Shown piece by piece: positions 31,105 through 41,510 of a stretch of 59,118 bases of DNA (position 1 is its first letter; the number at the start of each line of letters is the position of its first letter). Below the pieces are notes generated by a model, which saw only the letters and a program-made list of their open reading frames with translations, made no database searches and was not told the DNA's origin. The DNA comes from a virus, in IMG/VR virus record IMGVR_UViG_3300047494_000124, positions 1-59,118 of that record; one strand, 5' to 3'. Made by a program: the position numbers and the translations under genes.

Positions 31105-32382
31105 ATGTCCTATTCTGGATTGCCCGCCCTTGATATCGATCCTCTGAAACGGGCTGCAGAAATCAACCAGCAGAACGCTCAGACCGGGCTGATCCAGCAG
31201 CAGACCGCGGCCAGCAAACAATCGCTCGACACCACGACGGCGCTTGCGCCCTATGTCATTAAGGACACACAGCGGCGCAGCGGTCTCGAGGACATGGCGG
31301 CTGCCAACCAGACCTTGGCGCAGGTCGCAAAAGACGCGCAAGCGGCTGACCCTGCGGACGCTCCGGACATCTGGGACCGCGGCATGCAGGCAGCGGCTGC
31401 CACAGGCAATACCGTCGCTTCCCAGTATGTCGGCCACTATCGTCCGGACTTGGCAGAACGGGTTGGTGATATCTATGGCGGTCAAGGTGCCGGCGCGGCT
31501 GGCGCGCGTGGTGGTGCTGGTGGTGCAGGTCAGCCGGACCAAGCGGCCATGGAGCGCGCGATCGCCTCGATGCCTGCCCCCAAGATTGTCCAGGCCCTGG
31601 GAAACCTCAACCGGGCGATCAGCTCCTTCAATACCGTGAAGGACAAGGAAAGCTGGGATGCCGAGATGCAGGCGCTGAAGGACAGCGGAATCGATCCGAC
31701 GAAGTTTTTGCCGTCGACGGACTGGAATCCGATGAATTACGCCCAAGCTGCGCGCACCATCAAAAGCCTCGTGCCCTATCGGGATGCTATGGCGGCTCGT
31801 GCTGCGATCGTTGCTGCCGGAGCCACGCCACCGGCGCCCGCTCCCCTTGGAACTTCCCAGTACATCGGCAGCTCGCCGGAAAGCCAGTTTCCCGTCTATC
31901 ACAACTCCACCACCGGCGAGGACACAGTCGGCAAAGTGCCAGTTGGTCCAAAGCCTTCGGCGGCGATCTCGACATTCCAGTATAAACTCAAGCTCGCCAC
32001 GGGCTCCGGCATGTCTGGCCAGGATGCCCTGGCGTTCGCTAATGGCACGAAATCACTGCCGCCGGAGCGTCTGCAGGCCATCGCGCTTACCGAGGCCAAC
32101 AAAGAACTTGGTGACGCAACCTTGGCTGGTGCCCAAATCCCGGACCCCGATGCCTGGGTCCGGGACAAGGCTCGACAGAATTTCCAGCTTCTATCAACCA
32201 GCGCTGTCCAAGCGCCGGGTGGTGGTGCCGGCGGTGGTGGGTCGACCACACCCGCTCCTGCCGCACTTCCTGCCCGCGCACTCAGCGCCGTGAAGGCGGC
32301 CAACGGCCGGCCGGTCCGTTTCAACAACGGGCTCACCTACAAGTGGGACGCCAGAGCCCAGCGCGCCGTTCCGGTCCAGTAA
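31105..32382 (+). CDS. Putative internal virion (ejection) protein
   Basis: The protein has 425 residues, is Ala/Gln-rich and largely helical ('LKRAAEINQQNAQTGLIQQQ'), with Gly-rich flexible linkers near residues 130 and 370. This composition and its position directly before the giant polyvalent protein fit the internal proteins that podoviruses eject ahead of their DNA. No enzymatic motif is visible. Confidence 0.72.
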   Translation: MSYSGLPALDIDPLKRAAEINQQNAQTGLIQQQTAASKQSLDTTTALAPYVIKDTQRRSGLEDMAAANQTLAQVAKDAQAADPADAPDIWDRGMQAAAATGNTVASQYVGHYRPDLAERVGDIYGGQGAGAAGARGGAGGAGQPDQAAMERAIASMPAPKIVQALGNLNRAISSFNTVKDKESWDAEMQALKDSGIDPTKFLPSTDWNPMNYAQAARTIKSLVPYRDAMAARAAIVAAGATPPAPAPLGTSQYIGSSPESQFPVYHNSTTGEDTVGKVPVGPKPSAAISTFQYKLKLATGSGMSGQDALAFANGTKSLPPERLQAIALTEANKELGDATLAGAQIPDPDAWVRDKARQNFQLLSTSAVQAPGGGAGGGGSTTPAPAALPARALSAVKAANGRPVRFNNGLTYKWDARAQRAVPVQ

Positions 32383-32383
32383 T

Positions 32384-35300
32384 ATGAGCTCGCCCGGCAA
32401 CGACCCCTGGGCGGTAGCGAACGACGCAGCGCCCGCTGCGTCGGCGCCCACTTCCGATCCGTGGGGCACCGGTGGACAGGGCGCTTGGGCGCCGACCGAG
32501 GATGATGCCCGCGAGGCAATTCAGACCATTGCACCTGGCGCGACCATCACCAGCCAGGCGCGCACGCCGGAGCACAATGCCAAGGTTGGTGGTGTCGCCG
32601 ATTCGATGCACCTCGGCGCCCAGGCGACCGACATTGTGCTGCCGAAGGGTGTGACGGCCAGTCAACTCAAGGCCCAGCTGATCGCGCAAGGTTATCCGGT
32701 GACGGAATTCCTGGACGAAGGCACCCATGTGCACTGGGGCTGGGGTCCTAAAGGTGGAAATCCTGGCACCGTTCCGGCCGATCCGTGGGCGCCTGCAGCT
32801 TCCGCTGCCGCACCGAACGATGGCCACTGGCACAACACGCCACAGGAGAACGCCGACCTCGACGCCTTCGAGGCTGCTGAAAAAACGCTACCGCCCGACA
32901 AGTCTCAGCAGCCGGCCGCGAGCTGGTGGGATACGATCAAATCAGCCGTCACCTCGACCCCAGCCCGTTGGAAACAGATGGCTGGCGCCGCTATGCAGGC
33001 ACTGGGCGAACATCCGGATTTCTTGACGCCGTCGAATCCCAATTTGAGCGCCGAGGAAAATGAGGACATGAATGCTGGCCTTGCTCCGGCGCGCGCTGCG
33101 GCGGGGCAGAAAATGGCCCAGTTCGGTACGAAACTCTATGCCGATGCTGCGGCCGACATCAAAACCAACATGCCGAACCTGGACGCCAGCACGGCAAAGC
33201 GGCTCGCCTATACGATCACCAGCGGAACCATCGACATCCTGCCGGTGCTGGCCGCCACGGCGGTGACCAAGAATCCGCTCGTAGGTGGCGCCATGATGGG
33301 CGCGCAAGCAGGTGTCTCGAAATACGGAGAGGCGCGCGCCGACGGCCGCAGCCCGGACCAGGCGGCTATGGATGCCAGCTTCAGCGGCATGGTGAATGGC
33401 GCGCTTGGTACATTGCCGTTGGGCGCCCTGATGAAGCCGGGACAGACCTTCCTTGCCAAGACCCTGCAGAGCGCCGTAACCTTCGGCGCGATCTCGGTCG
33501 CCACCGAGGCCCTGCAGCTCGGCTACGACAAGGGCCTCGTGACGCCAAACATGACCTTGGCGCAGGCCATGCAACGCCTTGAGGAGGCTGGGGTTGTCGG
33601 CACGCTGCAGGGCGCCTTCTTGGGTGGCGGCCATGCTGGTCTGGAGTCAGCCGTAAATCGCCTGCACGCGACCGCTCCGACCCCGCAAGCGCGCGTCGAG
33701 CCAGCGCCCGCTTCCGCCCCGCCGCCGCCAGAAGCTGCTCCAGCGGCCCCACAGGCCATCGGACCAGTCCAGGCAAAGGTCCGGAGCGCTTTGGGGCTGG
33801 ATCGCCCCGGTGTGGCGCCCGAAGCCGATCCATGGGCCCCTGCAGCCAAAGGTGCCGCAGCGCTACCGGCATCTGCCCCGGCGCCAGAAGCAGCCGCCGT
33901 CGAGAGCTCCGGTATTCCGCACCGTGCCCTGGAGCCCGACGTGGCTGTCACCTCGACCGGCCGAGAAGTTCCGGTCCAGTATGCGGTGGTGGAGGCCAGC
34001 CATCTGGTCCCGTCCCAGACCCAAGAGGGAAATCCCAACCCCGCCTTCCCGGCCGAGCTGCAGCCCCGCGATCGCACGCGCGCCGTCTCCCAGGCCCAGA
34101 TCGCCAGCATCGCCCAGAATATCAACCCGCGGCTCCTGGACCGGTCCGTGAACGCCAGCGATGGCGCGCCCATCGTGGCGCCCTCCGGAGTTGTGGAATC
34201 CGGCAATGGCCGCTCCCTGGCCATCCAGCGCGCCTATGCCGACAACCTTCCATCCGCGCAGGCGTATCGCGATTATTTGTCGCAGCAAGGTTACCCGGTC
34301 GAGGGTATGGAGCAGCCGGTGCTGGTCCGCATCCGGACCGACGCCATGCACCCGGATGAACGCCAGGCTTTTGTGCGCGAAGCCAATCAATCCGGCCAGT
34401 TGGGCTATTCTGCCACCGAGCGGGCGATGTCGGACGCCGCTGCCATGCCAGACCATTCCATGGGCCTGTTTCGTGGCGGTGACATCGAGAGCGCCGGAAA
34501 CCGCGAGTTTGTGCGGTCATTCATGTCCAACGCCCTGCCGGCAAACGAGCATGCCGCCATGGTGGACCAGCACGGAAATCTCTCTCTCGACGGTGCGCGC
34601 CGCCTGCGCTCCGCCATGCTGGCTAAGGCCTATGCCGATCCCGACCTGGTCGGCTCGGTGGTGGAGAACGGCGATTCCTCGATCAAGGCCATTGGGAATG
34701 CCTTGACGGATGCCTCGCCAGACTGGGCGCTTATGCGGTCCGGCGTCGCCCGCGGCGAAATCCCGCCGGCGCTGGACCAGACCGGCAAGCTCCTTGAGGC
34801 GGTAAAACTGGTGGCGCGCGCCCGCCAGGACGGCCGCAATGTCGCGGAATTCGTTGGCCAGCCGGACATCTTCACCGGCCAGTCGATCGACCCGGACGTC
34901 GAGGCCTGGCTGCGGCTCATGTTCCGGAACACAAAAGACTGGACCCAGCCGGTTGGCCGCGACAAGTTGGCCGAAGCCCTGCAATTCTATGCCCGTGAGG
35001 CACAGAAGGCGCAGGTCGGCCCGAACCTGCTTGGCGAGCAACCAGTCTCGCCCGGCGATGTCCTGGCAGTAGCAAAGGCGAAACAGTATGGCGGACAATC
35101 TTCAGAGCAGGGCCCATCGCTTTCTTTTGGCGAAGACGTTCGAGCACGTCGCCTCGAAGGAGACCGATCCGGCGCTGAAGGCGCAGCGGCTCGAGGAGGC
35201 GCGGAAGCTGCGCGCATTGGCCCTGAAGGCGCCTATCGAGTAGCGCCTTTCGGTCCAGCGCCCGAAAACCCCAGGCTGCGTCGCGTCTCCATTGGCGAGC

Positions 35301-38300
35301 GGGCCGTCTTGACTGGAGAGGCGCGCGATTATCTTCGTGAAGCTGGCATTGATCCAACCAATCGTCCAGAAGCTATTTCCGGGCTGGCCAACCTCGTTTA
35401 CTTGCGTGGCAAGCGGTTCGGGTTTGAGAGCCTTGGCACTGTTGATAATGCCGGTGTTGTGACGGCAGCCACCAGCGGCCGGGACAATTTTGTCGATTTT
35501 CCCGAGGGGATGTTCGAACGCCTCAACGATCCAAAAGAGCGGATCATCTCGGTGCACAACCATCCGTCCAGCAGCGCACCTTCATGGGGCGATGTTGGCA
35601 GTTTGGCATATCCTGGCCACCAGGCCGTTGTCGTCGTCGGGCATGACGGGGAGTGGCATGTCGCAACTCTGGCAGCAACCGTTCTTCCAGGGGCAAAGCC
35701 TGGAGATGTTGCCGGTCTGATAAAGGGAGCTGCCCGAGGGGCTCGGGGCACCGCAACCGACTCCGTCGATCATTTTTACAATGCCCGGACTGTGACGGGA
35801 AATGAGGCCAACCATCTGATTTCGCACTTGACCATGAAGGGTCTGGAACGAGCAGGGCTGATCCACTATTTGGGGCCGGACCGAATTCCGGAGAAAATTG
35901 CCAAGGAGGCAGACCATGTCGTCGACATCATCGCGTCGAACGTCAGGAACTTCGTCGACAAAAATGAAACCGTCGGGCTACGACTCAATACCGGGTCTTT
36001 CTCGGACGTTGATCGACCCGCCCGGCCGGTACAGCTCGCCGACGGAATTGCGCAAATTCTTGGTGAGTCTCGCCAGCCTTCCGGACAGTCCGGACGTGCG
36101 GGAAGCGCGGGCACAGACGTTGGACGACCTGAAGTTCCACGAAAGCCGGAGCAGCTAAGGCTTCTCGAAGAGGAAGACCGTTATACGGTCAAGCCGCCAG
36201 GGAAGCTGTATCGCGGCACCGTCACGGGACAGCAGGAGAGTGGCGCCAGCGGCCTCGGGACGTTCCACCTTGGCAAAGGTCTATACAGCAGCCCAGATCG
36301 CAGTTTTGCGAAGATGTACGGGCCCGTATCTGAGGTCCCAATTAAAGATGGTTGGCCCCGAAAACCTCTCGTGCTCCGTGGCGCAGGGGGCGCCCAATCG
36401 CTTTTGCATGACTGGATTTTCCGAAACACAGATTACAAGAATATTCGCGACTTCAACCGGGATTACCCTGACCCCGGAGCTTTCATTCGCTCAAAAGGAT
36501 ATGACGGCGTCATTGCTGGCGACGAAGTCGTAAAGTACCCGGATCGCGAATTTCAGCGAGATCAGGAATCACAGACCGATCCCAGCATCCTGCGCGAAGA
36601 ACAAGATCGTCGATATGCCGAAGAGCCCGGCGCCGTCGATGCCAACGGTCGCCCGCTGCCGCAGTCCATCATCCCCGGCGCCGAGCCGTCCGCTATCCAG
36701 CTGGCCAAGGCCCGCGAAGGGCGGCTGGGCACCAAGGTCGAGCAGAAGCCGCCTGGCGGCCTGTTCGGCGCCCAGGATGTGCCGGGCCAGGACCAGCTTT
36801 CCCTGTTTGAAGACGGGCGCCGGTATGCCGAAATCCCGCGCGACGACCGCGAGACCTTGGAGAAGGCGGCTCGCACCGGCGACTGGATAGGCAAATACAA
36901 GGCCGAGGGCGCAACCCCGGACGCGCGGATCAGGAACGCGATCGGCCGTGCCTTTGACGCCTGGCGCCGCTCCGGCGGATCGGTCCCCGCCGCCGTGCGC
37001 GCCATCTTCAGCCAGCTGCCGCGCGGCTTCTCCGACAATCCCGTCACGACCCGGCCGACCGAGGCCTTCAGCGAGAAGGTGAAGCGCGCCGCCGATGCGG
37101 CCATGGACCTTGTGCACGATGCCCAGATGCTGATCGCCCCCATGGCGGAAGGCACAAACGAGGCCCGCGCGACCGCCAAGGACTTCGCCAACATGATGCG
37201 CCTCGCCCGCTATCACGGGAACCGCATGATGGAGGGGTTGAAGAAGAACTTCGACCCCAACCAGCGCCGCAAGATGTGGGAGGCGGCCGACGAGGAGTCG
37301 GTTCTGCGCCAAAAGGGTGAAGCGACCGCTGGCCGCGGTTTGTCCACCCTGACGCCGGACGAGCGCCGCGCTGTGCTGGAGCAGCAGGCCGATGCCCAGA
37401 ATGTCTGGCAAGCAGCCAAGGATCAGGGAATGGTCCAGGGCGACGGATTGCCGTCCTATGTCCCGCGCATGATGGTGGAAATGGCCCGCACTGGCGTGCA
37501 GCGCCTTGGCACCGGCGACGCCGAGGTGCGCTCGATCCCTGGGATCGGCCGGAACCTGAAGACCAAGACCGGCCAGATGCAGCACCGCAAATACATGACC
37601 ACCGAGGAAACCGAACAGGCCGGTTCGAACAAATTCGACACGCATGCCGCGGTGGTGCGCGACATCCAGACCTTGCCGCTGGCCACCATGAAGCTGCGCG
37701 AAGCCGTGGCTGGCCGCGCCCTCATCAACAAGATCAAGGAGCTGGGCCAGAAAACCGGCGACGACACCGTGGTGGAAGGACACGAGCCCACCGGGACGCC
37801 ATACAAATGGTTCACCTTGGACAATCCGGCCTTCAAGACCTGGCGCCCGAAGCTCATCAAGAACGAGGAGACTGGCAAATACGAGCCGGCCAAGGACCAG
37901 AACGGCGACACCGTGTTCGAAAAGGTGCCGCTGTTTGTCCGCGGCGACTTCGAAGGCCCGCTGCGCGCAGTCCTCAGCCAGGACAGCGGCAAGGTCTACA
38001 ATGCCCTGATGAACATGAAGGGCCGGGCCATGACGGCCATCATGTATTCTCCGCTGATCCACAACGCGGTGGAATGGGGCCGCGCGCTCCCTGCCATGCC
38101 GGGCAAGGTCGCCACTTTCCGCATCTATTTTGAGGGCAACCGCGCCAAGCGCGACCCCGAGACCATGACCCAGGCCATCATGCACGGACTGGTCCCGATC
38201 GGTCATCAGGCTGGCATGCAGGACATCACCTCGATCGCCAACCCGGAATCAATCGCAGCCGGCCGGTCCTGGACCGCCAAAATTGTGGGCGCCATCCCAG

Positions 38301-39604
38301 GCCTGTTCTCGCGCGATGCCAAGCAGGCGGTCTACCGGACCATCGATCGCATGGGCGACCTCTGGCACAACACCCTCCTGTGGGACCGGGTGGGCGACCT
38401 GCAGATGGGTCTCTACACAAATTTCCGGGACCACTTGATCGCCAAGGGAAATTCGCCCGACGCCGCAGCCTATATGGCGGCGCACTTCGCCAACCGGTAC
38501 GCCGGCGCGCTCCCGCTGGAATCTATGTCCAGCACCTCGCGCAAGTTGGCGAACCTGGCTCTGTTCTCCAGGACCTACACCCTGGGCAATCTTGGGGCCC
38601 TGAAGGATGTCATCACCGGGCTGCCGCGCGACGTACAAGCTCAGATCGCCCGGGACGGCACTGTCGAGCAGCTGAAAGGTGTTCGGTCCCTCGCCGCCCG
38701 CAAGGCGATCGCCATCCTGGCCACCGACATCGCGCTCTTCTATGCCGGTAACTCGATCCTGCAGTCCGCGGTCTCCTACATCGCCGGGCGCCAGGACTTG
38801 AGCGAGATCGAGAAAGGCTATGTCGACCGCCTGAAGGGGTTGCTGGGAAAGGTCACCGAATCACCCATGGAGCTGCTCAACCCCTTCGCAGACCTGCAAG
38901 CCCTTTCGGCCACCAGCGAAAACGAGCCTGGCCGCCAGAACCGCGTGCTGGTCGGGTATGACCGCAATGGCACCGCCATCTATGCTCGCAACCCCGTGGG
39001 CAAGATCGGCGAGGAATTCACCAACTGGCTGACCAGCCCGCTGGAGACCCTGAAGGCGAAATTCTCGACCATTCTGCGCCCAACCTGGCAGACGCTGACC
39101 AATGATGCCGGGTTCGGGCGCCAGGTCTATGATCCCAAGGCCAAGGGTCTTTCCGGCCTGGCCACCAATCTGGGCCATGTGATTTCGCTGTATCTCAGCA
39201 GCCAAATCCCGCTGGACAGCCTGAAATCTGCCGCCGAAACCCTGAAGGGCAGCGGCAGCGAAATCGACACCTACAAGGCGCTGGGCCCCTTGGCCGGCGT
39301 CACTTTCTCGAAGGGTGCGCCAGGCGGTCCCGGGGTCGGGGAGTTGTTCGAACTGCGCCGCCAGCAGCAGGCGAAGCAGTCGGCGGCGATGCCCGATGTC
39401 ATCGAAAAGATCAAAGCCGGCGATATTGCGGGTGCCAGGAAGGCCATGCGGGAAGTTGGCATTTCCCCCGGGCTGCAAAACTATTATGTCCGTGTTACAC
39501 AGAACCCGCGCCTCCGCCTCAACAGCAAAAGCGCTCGTGAGCTATTAAGACAGGCGACCCCCGAAGAGCGGGCTCGCATCTTGCAACCCACGGGAGCGCA
39601 GTAA
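32384..39604 (+). CDS. Giant polyvalent injected virion protein (2406 aa)
   Basis: Modules in order: a Peptidase M15-type domain with zinc ligands H76, D83 and H117 ('SMHLGAQATD', 'THVHWGWG') that could cut peptidoglycan during entry; a small-residue-rich hydrophobic helical region (~280-400); a DdrB/ParB-like domain (~530-690, 'RDRTRAVSQAQIASIAQNI', 'VVESGNGRSLAIQRAY'); a JAMM/MPN-like domain ('HNHP' at 1058-1061 with S1067 and D1070); an ADP-ribosyltransferase-like domain (~1270-1390, 'LYRGT', 'GLYSSPDRSFAKMYG', 'GYDGVIAGDEVV'); then ~1000 residues of long helical virion sequence. This is the layout of a polyvalent protein, injected with DNA to deliver several effector enzymes. Single uninterrupted frame. 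Confidence 0.9.
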   Translation: MSSPGNDPWAVANDAAPAASAPTSDPWGTGGQGAWAPTEDDAREAIQTIAPGATITSQARTPEHNAKVGGVADSMHLGAQATDIVLPKGVTASQLKAQLIAQGYPVTEFLDEGTHVHWGWGPKGGNPGTVPADPWAPAASAAAPNDGHWHNTPQENADLDAFEAAEKTLPPDKSQQPAASWWDTIKSAVTSTPARWKQMAGAAMQALGEHPDFLTPSNPNLSAEENEDMNAGLAPARAAAGQKMAQFGTKLYADAAADIKTNMPNLDASTAKRLAYTITSGTIDILPVLAATAVTKNPLVGGAMMGAQAGVSKYGEARADGRSPDQAAMDASFSGMVNGALGTLPLGALMKPGQTFLAKTLQSAVTFGAISVATEALQLGYDKGLVTPNMTLAQAMQRLEEAGVVGTLQGAFLGGGHAGLESAVNRLHATAPTPQARVEPAPASAPPPPEAAPAAPQAIGPVQAKVRSALGLDRPGVAPEADPWAPAAKGAAALPASAPAPEAAAVESSGIPHRALEPDVAVTSTGREVPVQYAVVEASHLVPSQTQEGNPNPAFPAELQPRDRTRAVSQAQIASIAQNINPRLLDRSVNASDGAPIVAPSGVVESGNGRSLAIQRAYADNLPSAQAYRDYLSQQGYPVEGMEQPVLVRIRTDAMHPDERQAFVREANQSGQLGYSATERAMSDAAAMPDHSMGLFRGGDIESAGNREFVRSFMSNALPANEHAAMVDQHGNLSLDGARRLRSAMLAKAYADPDLVGSVVENGDSSIKAIGNALTDASPDWALMRSGVARGEIPPALDQTGKLLEAVKLVARARQDGRNVAEFVGQPDIFTGQSIDPDVEAWLRLMFRNTKDWTQPVGRDKLAEALQFYAREAQKAQVGPNLLGEQPVSPGDVLAVAKAKQYGGQSSEQGPSLSFGEDVRARRLEGDRSGAEGAAARGGAEAARIGPEGAYRVAPFGPAPENPRLRRVSIGERAVLTGEARDYLREAGIDPTNRPEAISGLANLVYLRGKRFGFESLGTVDNAGVVTAATSGRDNFVDFPEGMFERLNDPKERIISVHNHPSSSAPSWGDVGSLAYPGHQAVVVVGHDGEWHVATLAATVLPGAKPGDVAGLIKGAARGARGTATDSVDHFYNARTVTGNEANHLISHLTMKGLERAGLIHYLGPDRIPEKIAKEADHVVDIIASNVRNFVDKNETVGLRLNTGSFSDVDRPARPVQLADGIAQILGESRQPSGQSGRAGSAGTDVGRPEVPRKPEQLRLLEEEDRYTVKPPGKLYRGTVTGQQESGASGLGTFHLGKGLYSSPDRSFAKMYGPVSEVPIKDGWPRKPLVLRGAGGAQSLLHDWIFRNTDYKNIRDFNRDYPDPGAFIRSKGYDGVIAGDEVVKYPDREFQRDQESQTDPSILREEQDRRYAEEPGAVDANGRPLPQSIIPGAEPSAIQLAKAREGRLGTKVEQKPPGGLFGAQDVPGQDQLSLFEDGRRYAEIPRDDRETLEKAARTGDWIGKYKAEGATPDARIRNAIGRAFDAWRRSGGSVPAAVRAIFSQLPRGFSDNPVTTRPTEAFSEKVKRAADAAMDLVHDAQMLIAPMAEGTNEARATAKDFANMMRLARYHGNRMMEGLKKNFDPNQRRKMWEAADEESVLRQKGEATAGRGLSTLTPDERRAVLEQQADAQNVWQAAKDQGMVQGDGLPSYVPRMMVEMARTGVQRLGTGDAEVRSIPGIGRNLKTKTGQMQHRKYMTTEETEQAGSNKFDTHAAVVRDIQTLPLATMKLREAVAGRALINKIKELGQKTGDDTVVEGHEPTGTPYKWFTLDNPAFKTWRPKLIKNEETGKYEPAKDQNGDTVFEKVPLFVRGDFEGPLRAVLSQDSGKVYNALMNMKGRAMTAIMYSPLIHNAVEWGRALPAMPGKVATFRIYFEGNRAKRDPETMTQAIMHGLVPIGHQAGMQDITSIANPESIAAGRSWTAKIVGAIPGLFSRDAKQAVYRTIDRMGDLWHNTLLWDRVGDLQMGLYTNFRDHLIAKGNSPDAAAYMAAHFANRYAGALPLESMSSTSRKLANLALFSRTYTLGNLGALKDVITGLPRDVQAQIARDGTVEQLKGVRSLAARKAIAILATDIALFYAGNSILQSAVSYIAGRQDLSEIEKGYVDRLKGLLGKVTESPMELLNPFADLQALSATSENEPGRQNRVLVGYDRNGTAIYARNPVGKIGEEFTNWLTSPLETLKAKFSTILRPTWQTLTNDAGFGRQVYDPKAKGLSGLATNLGHVISLYLSSQIPLDSLKSAAETLKGSGSEIDTYKALGPLAGVTFSKGAPGGPGVGELFELRRQQQAKQSAAMPDVIEKIKAGDIAGARKAMREVGISPGLQNYYVRVTQNPRLRLNSKSARELLRQATPEERARILQPTGAQ

Positions 39605-40186
39605 ATGGCTGGACTGGCCTCCAGATTCGTCCTGCCGTACCAAACGGTGATCGACGCCACCGGCGTTCCGATCCCGGGTGCGCAGCTGTATTTCTACGAA
39701 TCAGGCACCAGCACGCCTCTCGACACCTTCTCGGACCCGAACCTGACGGTGCCAAATCAAAACCCGGTTCCAGCTGATGCTGGCGGCCGGTTTCCAAACA
39801 TTTTCCTGCTGCCCCAGGCCTATAAGGTTGTCCTCACGGATGCGCTGGACGATGAAATCTGGACTGCTGATCCGGTTGAGGAATTCGGGCCCGGCGGTGA
39901 CGCGAGCAGCCTGCGTACCGTCACCGCCGACACCACCGTTCTTTTCTCCGACACCATCATCGAGGTGGATGCCACGGCTGGACCAGTCACCGTCACCTAT
40001 CCCCTGGACTTGGGCGGCGCGTCTCAAACCCAGGTTGTGAAGATCGTGAAAGTGGACAATACCGCGAATGCGGTAAATATCAGCGATGGGACGAATGTCG
40101 TGGGCGCCTTGGTCTTCCCGATCAATGGCGCCAGCTGTCAATCTTTTGGGGTCTATAGCACCGGCGCCGCCCTGCGCATCGTCTAG
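39605..40186 (+). CDS. Tail-fibre/spike virion-attachment protein
   Basis: A 193-residue protein beginning like the head-binding collar of tail spikes: 'GVPIPGAQLYFYESGTSTPL', 'TFSDPNLTVPNQNPVPADAGGRFPNIFL'-type motif split over residues ~25-65. The remaining part is beta-rich. It probably docks the receptor-binding proteins encoded next on the tail. Unlike the three following genes it has no signal peptide. Confidence 0.8.
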   Translation: MAGLASRFVLPYQTVIDATGVPIPGAQLYFYESGTSTPLDTFSDPNLTVPNQNPVPADAGGRFPNIFLLPQAYKVVLTDALDDEIWTADPVEEFGPGGDASSLRTVTADTTVLFSDTIIEVDATAGPVTVTYPLDLGGASQTQVVKIVKVDNTANAVNISDGTNVVGALVFPINGASCQSFGVYSTGAALRIV

Positions 40187-40196
40187 GAGTGATGCC

Positions 40197-40742
40197 ATGA
40201 AAAAGCTGTTTCTGATTGCCGCACTGTTCCTTCTGCCCTGCGCCGCGCATGCCCAGTCGACTTCCGCGATCGTGGTCGCGTCCTGCGGCACCCCTCCGGC
40301 CGGCTACACGGCTGGCCAGAACCGTCAGATCACGCAGGACACCACAGGAAAGCTCTGCGATACCGGAGGCGGTGGTGGCGGCTCGACGACGGCCAATCAG
40401 GGAGCGCCAAACGCCGGAGGCGCGAGCGCATGGCCAGTCGCCACGAGCCCGTCGGCGCGAACGATCATTGCCCTGGATGTGGCGACGGTGACCACCGGTG
40501 GGGCCGCGGTGACTGCCCTGACGGCCGGACACCGCACGGCCGGCGGCTTCCTGCAAAACCCTGCAGGCGCCACCGTAGCGCTATGCATTAACGAGCAGGG
40601 CACCGCCAGCGGAACCACATCTGCAGGCGCCACCACCTGTATTCCGCCGGGGGGGTCCTACACGTTGGCGCCAGCAGCGGGCGCGGTCTCAGTCGTAACG
40701 TCCGACTCTTCTCATCCGTTTTCTGGCGAAGGGCTAAACTGA
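40197..40742 (+). CDS. Tail-region protein with Sec signal peptide
   Basis: A 181-residue protein. The first 19 residues ('MKKLFLIAALFLLPCAAHA') make a textbook signal peptide with cleavage after AHA. The mature part is Gly/Thr/Ala-rich beta-type sequence with a conserved-looking 'NPAGATVALCINEQGTA' segment, as in phage tail-associated beta-sandwich proteins. GGAG precedes the ATG. Why a cytoplasmically assembled virion protein would carry a signal peptide is unclear. Confidence 0.8.
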   Translation: MKKLFLIAALFLLPCAAHAQSTSAIVVASCGTPPAGYTAGQNRQITQDTTGKLCDTGGGGGGSTTANQGAPNAGGASAWPVATSPSARTIIALDVATVTTGGAAVTALTAGHRTAGGFLQNPAGATVALCINEQGTASGTTSAGATTCIPPGGSYTLAPAAGAVSVVTSDSSHPFSGEGLN

Positions 40743-40743
40743 T

Positions 40744-41502
40744 ATGCGCCAACTTCCTGCCCTGGCATTCCTGATCTTATTTACCGCGTCCGCGATCGCG
40801 CAGCCTGTCGGTCCTGGGCCGGTTCCGCCACCGATTTCCGCGAACCCTTCCGCAACTATCGGTGCATCGGCCATCAATGGTACTGCATCCACCTTCATGC
40901 GCTCGGATGCCGCTCCCGCGCTTCCAGCGACGCTTCCGGCTTTGAATGGTTCGGCGCTGACGAACCTCAATGGCTCAGCTATTGCCAGCGGTACTGTACC
41001 GGCAGCGAACGGCGGTGCTGGGGCGGTTAATGGCGCCCTCAAGGCAAACGGTGCTGGTTCTGTTTCCCAGGCAGCTTGCGCAGACCTTTCCAACGCGACC
41101 GCTTCGTGCTCGACCTCTTTCACCGGCGTGACCTCCTATACGCCCGCGATCACCTTTGGCGGCGCAGGTGTCGGAGTCACCTATTCCGTCAACCAGGGTT
41201 TTTATGACCAGCAGGGAAGCCGCGTCTGCTTCAACGCCTACATCGTCCTCAGCAGCAAGGGGTCATCGACCGGCGCAGCGACGATCTCTCTGCCGGTGGC
41301 CAAGGCGACGGGCTATAAGGACACCTTTACATCCTTCAATCAGCAGGGCCTGACATTTACCGGGGCGCTGCAAGCTGCGACAGCCTCGACCACAGCGGTC
41401 GGTATCTACACCAACACTGCTGGCACCTTTGCGTCTCTTTCGGACACCGCCTTTGCCAATAATACCGACCTTGGCTTGTCCGGCTGCTACTTCACGAACT
41501 GA
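40744..41502 (+). CDS. Tail-fibre-like protein with Sec signal peptide
   Basis: A 252-residue protein with a cleavable signal ('MRQLPALAFLILFTASAIAQ'). The mature part has a repeat-like stretch seen in phage fibres ('NGSALTNLNGSAIASGTVPAANGGAGAVNGALKANG' type, residues ~85-115; shown here only as the motif TNLNGSAIASGT) and a C-terminal beta-sandwich ending 'LGLSGCYFTN'. It is placed between two other signal-peptide-bearing tail genes. Confidence 0.8.
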   Translation: MRQLPALAFLILFTASAIAQPVGPGPVPPPISANPSATIGASAINGTASTFMRSDAAPALPATLPALNGSALTNLNGSAIASGTVPAANGGAGAVNGALKANGAGSVSQAACADLSNATASCSTSFTGVTSYTPAITFGGAGVGVTYSVNQGFYDQQGSRVCFNAYIVLSSKGSSTGAATISLPVAKATGYKDTFTSFNQQGLTFTGALQAATASTTAVGIYTNTAGTFASLSDTAFANNTDLGLSGCYFTN

Positions 41503-41510
41503 GGAATCCG

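Noticed and set aside
36569-38206. 545-codon minus-strand reading frame within the giant protein gene
   Set aside because: Shadow of codon bias in the polyvalent gene; His/Arg/Leu-rich composition without motif.
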